NCBI GenBank assembly: GCA_015478945.1 | Contig: JABUQX010099264.1 | Span: 22,501 to 35,062, forward strand | Direction of reading: 5' to 3' | Source: Trachelipus rathkii | Taxonomy: Eukaryota; Arthropoda; Malacostraca; Isopoda; Trachelipodidae | DNA: 12,562 nucleotides | Part shown: positions 1 to 9,659 of the stretch, piece after piece | How positions within the stretch are numbered: the stretch's first letter is position 1 | Layout of the letters: every line of letters begins with the position of its first letter | Translations under genes and position numbers: made by a program | Notes under the pieces: generated by a model | The model's input: only the letters and a program-made list of their open reading frames with translations | The model's database searches: none | What the model was told of the DNA's origin: nothing

Positions 1-2784
<2,784 letters not shown>

Positions 2785-2916
2785 ATACTTGAATTTTTAT
2801 TATCTTTTAATATATCATTTACATTAAAAGTTACTATATTTATAATTGTTCTAAAATATATAATAATATATATTATATAATATTAATATTTATATATATA
2901 AATATATATTAATATA

Positions 2917-2955
<39 letters not shown>

Positions 2956-3025
2956 TAATATATAATAATATAGTATATATAATTTTAGACAAAATATTTA
3001 TAATATTCCTAAAATTATAATAAAA
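2785..3025. repeat. AT core with imperfect inverted arms; possible decayed MITE
   Basis: The centre (about 2855-2992) is nearly pure A/T and includes a (TA)15 run at 2921-2950. Outside it, the left arm has tgttctaaaa near 2847-2856 and the right arm has ttttagac near 2983-2990, part of a stretch whose reverse complement reads ttttgtctaaaa. Further out, tttttattat near 2794-2804 is matched by its complement near 3013-3023. An inverted, AT-cored, non-coding unit of about 240 bp is what a decayed miniature inverted-repeat element looks like. Arms this AT-rich can also match by chance, and I found no clear target-site duplication. Confidence 0.3.
2921..2951. repeat. (TA)15 run
   Basis: Thirty-one bases of uninterrupted TA lie within a larger A/T block. 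This is a simple microsatellite. Confidence 0.95.
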
Positions 3026-3960
3026 ATGGGAGATAGAATTAATTATTAAATAAATTACTTAAAATCCTAATCAATTAATATAAATTATGGTTATTAAATT
3101 TATCGCGCTATGACTAATTGAAAAATAAATTAAATTAAATGTTTGTTTTCATACATCTTCAATTTTAATTTCAAAAAAATAATATTGTATGTAATGTAGA
3201 AGGAAGGAAAGCAACAATATTAATTAAGCCAATCTCTTTCATCTTCCAATTTAATGCTCTGCATAATACTCTCGAAACCAGTAGTTTTCAGAGTAAGATT
3301 CTCATATTCAAATGATTTGAGAGAACAAGCCTTAATACTATTCTAAGAAAGAGAACTAGCTATTTAACAATTGGAATATAATTTAGAGAAACGGCGTTCA
3401 AGCAGCATACCACAATATAGTGATACAGTCTTCACATATCTTATTTGATTAATGGTTTCTGTATTGGGCGAATCATATTCCGTTTTTAATATTATGAACC
3501 CATTTTATTTCAAACTTACGCTTTCGAAAGCTTTACAAATATTAGCACTATATCCTGTGCTTTTATTTCTAAACATCTTTCAACAAAATTTTTGTTGCTC
3601 CATTTAAGCTCGAATATGCAGAAGATTCTTTCCTTTGTTAATCAAAATATACATCAATCTCAATTCTCAATTTTTTCTCATAAATGGCTATAGACAAAGT
3701 GCTACCATTTTTTTATTCGACATGATGGTATTAAATATTCTGTATGTATGTACATGTCGCTGCGTGTTATTATATACTTTTTCGAAGGTTATGCGACAAA
3801 TTTGTCCAAAGGAATAAATTAGAAAATTTGCTCTCAAAACTTTAAACTAGCTAGCGAGATAATATTAAAAATCATTCTACAAAAACGAGACAGGATATAA
3901 TTGAGACGGTACTGCTCGAGTTTGTGAGTACTAATGGATATTTTGAACAATGAAAGGATC
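3026..3960. other. AT-rich non-coding stretch
   Basis: There is no gene that I can support. Part of it (about 3240-3600) is slightly less AT-rich and pyrimidine-leaning on the + strand. Translating it by eye gave no recognisable domain. A 60-codon open frame at 3635-3817 starts at a non-ATG codon, has no motif and is best taken as chance. Confidence 0.65.
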
Positions 3961-4439
3961 ACATGGTCACTTAAACTAGGTGAGTCCACACACAGGAAAA
4001 AGAGTAAAAAAAAGAATATGACAGGCTAAATGACAGTAACTGTGGGTGTCCCTGGTAACTGTAGAGTTATGATTGAGGAATAAGATGTGGTAATAAAATT
4101 CCTATGAAAGGTGGGAAGATAAAGAAATTATAGGCAGATAATGACGATGGGAAGAGCAAGTGGAAATTGGGAGAAAATAGGAGGTACTAATCCTTTATAA
4201 ATGAGCTTAGTCAGAACATGTTGAAGGAGTGCAAGAAGAAGAGGTAAGTAATAAAAGGTACGACTTTCCAATGATAAATTAGTTTCATGATATAGTAAAA
4301 AACAGAGGAAAAATGACAGGCGCAGATTGTGGAGTGATAGAAAATTCTAGGAGAAAAAAAATGTTGTGGAAAATGTAGGGAGAAAATAAAGGAAACTAAG
4401 TCACACAGAGAGAGATAGTTAGTGATCTACGTAATATAA

Positions 4440-4645
4440 TGGAGATGATCACTAGAAAAGAGGATACTTCATAAGTATTTTAATGGAAACAGTAAGGGAG
4501 AAGGAGGGAATACATAAAGTGGAAATCTTGGAAAAAAGAATGCTCGATGAGTGAGAATAAGGATGTATAGAAAGAAGTCACTATTAGTAGAATGGCAAAA
4601 TGGAAGAGAGAATCAGAGATATAGAGAAGAGGAATAAAAGGTTAT
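4440..4645 (+). mobile_element. Decayed non-LTR retrotransposon, endonuclease-domain fragment (probable)
   Basis: In two + frames I read pieces resembling the C-terminal half of the apurinic-like endonuclease domain of insect LINE elements. At 4476-4517 the frame gives YFNGNSKGEGGNT then a stop, like the family stretch FNGN-x-KGD-EEGE-x-T. At 4553-4642, in another frame, ENKDV-stop-KEV is followed by ISRM, ESEI and IKG. Their order and spacing suit the family pattern of a GN-x-x-VW-x-EV block, then an RM segment, then the (E/D)SDH-x-P metal-site motif. The stop in the second piece would be a TGG to TAG change at the Trp. The SDH histidine is lost, frames shift and stops interrupt, so the copy is dead. 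A weaker trace of the GGDFNA motif may lie at about 4183-4197 (ggaggt..act..aat). I matched from memory of the family. Purine-rich sequence raises the risk of a false match. Confidence 0.42.
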
Positions 4646-4811
4646 AAGGTCGAGGAAGAAAATATGAAAGCATTAAGCGATTAGAGAGAGCACTATCGTA
4701 GAGTGACAACTGAAAGAGTTGTAGGAGAAAGATTCATTGTAATAGATCATTAGCAATATTATTAAGTGTTAAGTATTATTGAACAGTGATTATATAAAGT
4801 GTCATAGAATG

Positions 4812-4965
4812 TAGAACGGCGATCAAATGGGAGGGGTTGGTGAGGAACCAATAGCGAGCGCGCACACAACTGACAGCAGAGAGACTAACAAGTACGCTTG
4901 AAGCACCCTCTTGGAAAAAGTTGAAGAAGAGGCGACAAGGACTGAGGTAGGAGATTAAAGATAGA
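4812..4965. other. Local GC-richer island within the purine-rich segment
   Basis: About 150 bp here approach half G+C by eye, far above the surroundings. A CpG cluster gcgagcgcgcac lies at about 4854-4865. The minus strand is open for 68 codons across 4776-4982, but its peptide shows no recognisable motif and the frame begins at a codon inside low-information sequence. The raised GC suggests a piece of different origin, such as more of the decayed retroelement or another transposon fragment. I cannot identify it. Confidence 0.5.
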
Positions 4966-5243
4966 TAAAAAGTTGTGAACAACGAGATGAGGATGATAAA
5001 TAGGAGATAATTAAAGGAAATAATAATGGCAAAAGTTAGAGAAGAAAAATTTTAAAGATGGGAAAAGAAAGAACTTATAAATAATGGATTCTATAAAGTA
5101 TTAATAATAATCACAGTAAAGGAATAAATAATTGAGTTTTGCAGAATCTGAGAGTTAAGCAGAGAAATTGAAGAAAACGTTTTATATATTTTTTAGTAAG
5201 GATAAAATAAGATATAAATGGATATATTAAAGTTAGATCGAAT

Positions 5244-5476
5244 AAAGAAAGAAGAAGAAGAAAGAAGAAGAAGAAGGATAGAAAAGTAAAGAAGAAGAAG
5301 AAAGAAGAAAGAAGAAGTAAAAGAAGAAAATGATTATTAAATAATATAAAGAGAAGAAAGGAAAAAAGTTAAAGAGAGAAGAAGAAGATAGAAAGAATAA
5401 GAAGAAGATTTATATAATAGTTAAAAAAGAAAAAGAGAAGAGAGAAAAAGATAAAGAGAAAAAAGAAAAAGAAAAA
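5244..5476 (+). repeat. GAA-type homopurine tracts
   Basis: Uninterrupted purine runs occur at 5244-5278 (35 nt), 5288-5317 (30 nt), 5423-5451 (29 nt) and 5453-5476 (24 nt). The first two consist mainly of GAA units with extra A. Between them the sequence stays purine-rich with scattered T. Homopurine-homopyrimidine duplexes with GAA units can adopt triplex (H-DNA) structures, which is established for expanded GAA repeats. Whether these short interrupted runs do so is unknown. Confidence 0.9.
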
Positions 5477-5865
5477 TGAAATAAGAAAAGGAGAAACATT
5501 CAAAAAGAAAAATAGTAAAAAAGATAATAAATATGAAATAAAAGTAATAAGAAGATTAAGATAAGAATATTATCTAATATAGATAAAATGAAAAGTAGAA
5601 TAAGATAATAAAATAATAAAGAAAGAAAGATATTATATATATAGACAAGATAGAATTAGCAATAAGACAACAAGAGACACTAAAAGTTAATAGTAGTCAA
5701 ACTTATAATAGAGGACAAGAGAGATGGAGAATAGGCGACACGAAGGAGTAGAGAGTTGAGAGAAGAGAGACGAATATATGAGGATAGAGAGAGAATAGAT
5801 CAACAAATTGACTTATACGAGCTCACTCTATGTTGAGAATAGAGTACCATACGTAACTCAAATGT

Positions 5866-7135
5866 GAGAGAAAGATGATCACAGTGAATTGAGTTATTTT
5901 TTACTTGAGATCGAAAGATAAGAAGTAATTTTTAGCAAAATATTAAAAATGATAGTATCTATTAATATCTACTAGAACAAAACGCAACTTCGAATGTAGA
6001 TGTAAAGCAAATCATTGATCTCAATTAAAAAAAAGTCCTTTAACAACATATAATTTTTTTCAGATATTATTCTAACATACAACACGCTTCTACAAATTAT
6101 CTTCATAAATATCTAATATATATCATACACTGTAATAATTGAACAAATATGTTATAGAAGAAAAGAATATTGAATAAGAGAGTAAGAACAAAAAAAAATA
6201 TTAAAAAATAATACACACTTGAATAATAAAAATTAAAACAATAAGTATAACACTAAATAAAATTAAACAATTGTATTAACAATATAAATAAAGAAGAAAA
6301 TAATTGATTAAAACAAAGAAAAACAGCATGTTGATTTGGACAATCTAAGAAAAAATTATAAACTTGAAAGAGGTTCTCCCAAGCGTAAAATTAAATACTA
6401 ACTTTGAGAAATGGACAAAATGTACGAAAGAACAGATATTGTTTTAGTACAGACAAAAATTGCTTTACACTTTGTAAAATAAATATATACAATAATATAA
6501 AGAAATAAATAGAGAAATTGTTATTAGGGGCGGCAAAGATCAGCAACACAGTGAATAAGACAAACTATAAGATAACAAAATACTTGAATGAAAGAAGAAG
6601 ATAAAAGAAAAATTTGAAATTCACGATTAGTAAAAACAATAAAAAACTAAATATGTAATTGATTTAAAATTGAATACAAAAAAAAACATAAGGAATAATA
6701 AAAAGGAAGACAAATAAAAATAAATGAATGTATTGTCAGCGAACTAAAGATCAAAATTTAAATTAAAATTAAAAAGAAGTAACTAAGTCATCATTTGATA
6801 ATATAATAAGACAAACTTAAAAACAATAATATACAACTTATGAATAACTTTACAAGAAAATAGAAATATCATTAATACAGAATTGAACTATAAGACAACA
6901 TAAATAAATAACCCAAATTATAACCTTATGAGAGTGACTTAACAGTATGTATGAACATATTATTAAAAAAGATGCAATATGAGGAGATTGAATATCAAAT
7001 TTAAAAAATAAGACAAGTAATGTTTAGAAAATATAGTATTACACTATAAGAAAGTTTTATCTTCGTTTTCTTTGCTTAGAATAGCTTAATAAAGAAAATT
7101 GACAAAAATACGAACTAGCTCATTGAGAAATATAA
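5866..7135. other. A-rich non-coding stretch
   Basis: The G content falls away but the + strand keeps many more A than T, giving a continuing though weaker purine bias. Runs such as aaaaaaaata and aaacaataa are common. There is a small hairpin, actctat/atagagt, at 5825-5845. I see no gene, RNA or transposon end. Confidence 0.7.
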
Positions 7136-7395
7136 GATGTCAAAATGGCGGAAGAGCAATTATAGGGCTTTCACAACCACTTAGAAAACATATCGACAAC
7201 CATGTAAATATTAAAGTAGAAAATATAGGTGCCAATTTTTGCCGATCGATTTTGATAACTAAGATTTGAGGAGGAGGAGGAAGCGAGAATGTATGAAGAT
7301 CAACAACGATAGGGGTGTTTCGTCCGCGATGTGTGACAATAAGTGAAACAATACCCTGTCGGAGGATATTATAAACACGACCAATTATCATGGAG
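7136..7395. other. GC-richer, CpG-bearing island; possible transposon fragment
   Basis: About 260 bp differ from the surrounding A-rich DNA. G+C is visibly higher and there are about a dozen CpG, including gccgatcgat near 7240-7249 and ttcgtccgcg near 7319-7328. The minus strand is open for 86 codons (7400 down to 7140, first ATG at 7391). The peptide has a proline run (PPPP) opposite the gaggaggagg tract and no domain I recognise. An island of unlike composition with both edges abrupt is what an old inserted fragment would look like. I found no terminal repeats that would prove it. Confidence 0.45.
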
Positions 7396-7934
7396 AACAA
7401 TACACTATTTCGAGTTTATAGTATAATATAATATAATGAGATGGCAAATAAAGAAAAAATTAATTAAAAAAGGACATCAGATAAGACATACAAATAATGA
7501 AGAAAATAATAAATCTATACGAATAAGTACAAAATACTAGGAATACTAAAATATAAACAAATCTTAAAATAAGTACTTTTGCATAAGAACATAAAGTAAA
7601 TTAAAATGAGGAACATTAAACGTATAAAACATAAGAAAGACCAATTCCAATGAATTAAAAGGACAAAAAATATTAATTAAATATAACAATTTCTAAAATT
7701 AATCTTGGAAATAATAACAAAAAAATATATAAGTGATAGCAACACAAAAGGTTTACGATAAACATTATATTTATTTGAGTACGTTCTCTATTCACAGTTC
7801 ACATTAAGTAGGAGTAAGCCTTATTGTCATTGTAAGCTAAATGAAGATGGAGAGATAAATTTCTAAATTGCGGACACATATCCTTTTTTTATATATGGAA
7901 TTTAATCTGCATAGGGAAACACCAATAATAAATC
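7396..7934. other. A-rich non-coding stretch
   Basis: It continues the A-rich character of the segment before 7136. The + strand purine bias fades near 7780, shortly before the large A/T block. I see nothing gene-like. Confidence 0.7.
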
Positions 7935-8188
7935 ATATATATATATTATATTACATATATTATTAATAATTTAGTATATTTTAAATATTAGCATACTTTA
8001 AATATACTATAATATATATTAATATATATATTATAATATATATATTTATTATATAGTTTATATATAACTTATATAAATTTATATATAAATATTGATATAT
8101 ATAATATATACTATAGTATATATATATATACGTATGTATTGTATATAATATATATATATTAATATAATATAATAATATTATATTATAT

Positions 8189-8214
8189 TATATATAAGTA
8201 ATTACTTATATATA
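8189..8214. repeat. Perfect 26-bp palindrome
   Basis: Both halves pair completely about the centre agtaattact, with flanking tatata on each side. The inner ten bases are not TA repeat, so the dyad is more than the trivial self-complementarity of (TA)n. The right half of the dyad is not conserved in the second copy of the 15-mer at 8420-8434. Confidence 0.85.
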
Positions 8215-8318
8215 TTAAATTATATATTTATATATTAATAATTATAATATATATTTCTATATATTATTAATATTATATATTAATTAAAATATAATATATA
8301 TATATATTAAATAATATG

Positions 8319-8358
<40 letters not shown>

Positions 8359-8483
8359 TAATATATAATATATAGTATATCAATATATATATATTATATG
8401 ATAATAATATTATAATAATATATAAGTAATTACTATACAATAATAATATATAGATTATATATATAGTATATTATTAGTCATTA

Positions 8484-8520
8484 ATATATATAGTAATATT
8501 AATAATATTACTATATATAT
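8484..8520. repeat. 37-bp near-perfect palindrome (18-bp arms, 1-nt centre)
   Basis: Arms 8484-8501 and 8503-8520 are exact reverse complements. The inner part is agtaatatt facing aatattact, and the outer part is TA repeat. It could form a stable cruciform or hairpin. Such dyads may arise by replication slippage or template switching. Confidence 0.85.
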
Positions 8521-9007
8521 ATATTATAATATATATAATATAATATAATATATAATATATATATTATATATATATATATATATAGATACTATAGTATATA
8601 TATTATATATAATATTATATATTATATATATATATATATATATGATTATATATAATATATTATATATATATATATAATAATATATATTATTAATTATATA
8701 TATTAATATAATAAATATAGTTATATATTAAATATTATATTTAATATTTTATATATATATATAATTATATTATATATTTAAATAATATATAATATAATTA
8801 AATAAAACTATAATATATGTTAATATATATATATATATATATTAAATATATATATATATTATATATATAATATATATAATAATTATTATATTATATATAT
8901 ATTAATTATATATATAATATATATATATATATGTAGTACCAAAGGGTGTAAATATTGAATGTTATATTGAGTTGGTAATGATGAATTGGGTATATGATCG
9001 ATACCTA

Positions 9008-9019
9008 TAGTCGCGACTA
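9008..9019. repeat. Perfect 12-bp palindrome tagtcgcgacta
   Basis: The 12 bases equal their own reverse complement and carry cgcg at the centre, the most GC-dense point for several hundred bases. It could be a binding dyad, but chance is not excluded. Confidence 0.6.
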
Positions 9020-9180
9020 AGACTACAGAGCCGGTTAATATTATTATTTTTTATTTGCGATTCATTATTATTATTTAAACAAGGAAATTATTAATAGGAA
9101 TGGCACCACAATAATCTCGCTATATCTCTAATTAAGTCAAAGACATTAATATATCATACGATTCATAATTGTAAATATTT

Positions 9181-9226
9181 GACGACTCAAAATTTAATTC
9201 AAGAAATTTTATTTTGTATGGTCGTC
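9181..9226. repeat. Imperfect inverted repeat gacgac...gtcgtc
   Basis: gacgac at 9181-9186 pairs with gtcgtc at 9221-9226. Just inside, caaaat (9188-9193) pairs with attttg (9211-9216), with unequal bulges of one and four bases. The right arm overlaps the 18-bp direct repeat. A folded structure is plausible, and an old foldback insertion is another reading. Confidence 0.45.
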
Positions 9227-9234
9227 TTTTCAAT
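9217..9234 (+). repeat. 18-bp direct repeat, copy 1
   Basis: The 18 bases tatggtcgtcttttcaat are identical to 9493-9510, which lies 276 bp downstream. With seven G/C bases this is not low-complexity, so an exact match so close by is very unlikely to be chance. Read in the frame of the downstream open frame it also encodes YGRLFN, followed by IIRILTLE and a stop. Confidence 0.9.
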
Positions 9235-9279
9235 ATCATCAGAATCTTAACTTTGGAATAGTAATGTTTTTTCATATAG

Positions 9280-9615
9280 GAATTTATATTCTATAATTTT
9301 GCAAAAGAACCGCAAAAAAAAGAGTCTTTAGTTATTGTCAAAAAATTGAGCTCTGTTGTAACTAGGATAGATTGGAATGAGATAATCTATGACATCTCAC
9401 TATATTATTATTCAAGGCGCATAAATCTGGTTAGAGCATACAATCTTCTATTAGTCTATCATTTTATCAATCCATTAATTTATATATTTATTTATGGTCG
9501 TCTTTTCAATCAGTCTTGTAATCTCACTGTATTTCATGAATATATAGAAAAAAAAAATTTTTCAAATTGCTTTATAAGTGTTTGTAGAATATATTCTTTA
9601 TCAGCAATCTTTTGA
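9280..9615 (+). pseudogene. Open frame with membrane-like NPLIY segment; possible decayed receptor exon
   Basis: The frame is open from 9280, after a TAG at 9277-9279, to a TGA at 9613-9615, giving 111 codons. No ATG opens it; the first usable codon is a TTG at 9346. From about 9436 the peptide is hydrophobic and contains FINPLIYIFIYGRLFNQS. NPLIY fits the NPxxY signature of the seventh membrane helix of rhodopsin-like receptors. The next segment lacks the usual aromatic-basic pair in the expected place. The end YGRLFNQSCNL also loosely resembles the penultimate membrane region of insect odorant receptors. Neither is convincing, because AT-rich DNA readily encodes Ile, Tyr, Phe and Leu runs. 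It may be an exon relic or chance. Confidence 0.2.
9493..9510 (+). repeat. 18-bp direct repeat, copy 2
   Basis: Exact second copy of 9217-9234, encoding YGRLFN in the open frame just after NPLIYIFI. Upstream both copies follow a T/A-rich tattt-like stretch. Downstream a shared aatct lies at nearly the same offset (one base apart). This hints at a longer, diverged duplication. Confidence 0.9.
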
Positions 9616-9626
9616 AAATTTTGTAC

Positions 9627-9659
9627 ACATTTAAAATTAAAATTTTTAATTTTAAATGT
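9627..9659. repeat. 33-bp palindrome: 16-bp perfect arms, 1-nt centre
   Basis: acatttaaaattaaaa at 9627-9642 is exactly reverse-complementary to 9644-9659, around a single T. The arms are not TA repeat. It lies 11 bases after the stop of the open frame at 9280-9615. In bacteria a hairpin there would suggest a terminator, but the arm has only one G-C pair, there is no clear U-tract and the context is eukaryotic. A relic of a foldback insertion or a template-switch event is more likely. Confidence 0.9.

Larger units (their letters stand above)
3961..5865 (+). other. Purine-rich (A+G) strand segment, about 1.9 kb
   Basis: Over this stretch the + strand is strongly biased to A and G, and long runs contain almost no C or T, especially 4081-4200, 4480-4700 and 5240-5480. 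The change from the mixed sequence to the left is fairly sharp near 3960. In AT-rich animal genomes the sense strand of coding sequence and of some non-LTR retroelements is purine-loaded. The segment could therefore be a heavily mutated retroelement or coding remnant, and a probable retroelement piece lies inside it. Stop codons are frequent in all + frames, so it is not an active gene. Simple GAA-type expansion explains part of it. Confidence 0.8.
7935..8932. repeat. About 1 kb of almost pure A/T with nested palindromes
   Basis: Only a small number of G or C residues occur in almost 1 kb. The block mixes short (TA)n runs with irregular units of ata, taa and att, so it is not one simple microsatellite. 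Dyads inside it include a perfect 26-bp palindrome at 8189-8214, an 18-bp-stem palindrome at 8484-8520 and an 11-bp-stem one at 8725-8747. The 15-mer atataagtaattact occurs twice (8192-8206 and 8420-8434). Such DNA melts easily, excludes or phases nucleosomes and can act as a fragile site or matrix-attachment region. Those roles are general knowledge and not shown here. Assembly errors are also common in such blocks. Confidence 0.95.
8933..9279. other. Unique sequence after the A/T block
   Basis: Composition returns to ordinary AT-rich DNA with scattered G/C. The stretch carries the palindrome at 9008-9019, the imperfect hairpin at 9181-9226 and the first copy of the 18-bp repeat at 9217-9234. 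In the frame of the repeat, 9181-9255 reads openly for 24 codons and then meets TAG. No complete gene is present. Confidence 0.6.

Noticed and set aside
3635..3817. 60-codon + strand open frame
   Set aside because: It has no motif, begins at a non-ATG codon, and is of a length expected by chance.
3978..4250. Splice-donor-like strings ctaggtgagt (3976-3985) and gaggtaagta (4241-4250), also ggtaagt at 1125-1131
   Set aside because: Good matches to the donor consensus occur by chance in kilobases of purine-rich DNA, and no open exon lies upstream of any of them.
4776..4982. 68-codon minus-strand open frame
   Set aside because: It is open mainly because the opposite strand is purine-rich, which removes stops on this strand. 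The peptide shows no recognisable domain.
5716..5760. Possible further endonuclease-like reading ERWRIGD near 5721-5741
   Set aside because: The resemblance is only a few residues long, the following sequence does not continue the family pattern, and the purine-rich composition makes such matches easy.
7140..7400. 86-codon minus-strand open frame with a PPPP run
   Set aside because: The hydrophobic stretches and prolines follow from antisense to purine-rich DNA. There is no domain, no flanking exon and no conserved motif. The region is kept only as a compositional island.
7935..8932. Replication origin or organellar control region
   Set aside because: A/T content alone is not evidence. No organellar genes, conserved blocks or iterated binding sites accompany it.
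9613..9659. Intrinsic terminator after the open frame
   Set aside because: The hairpin has only one G-C pair per arm, there is no clean T tract, and the whole window looks eukaryotic.
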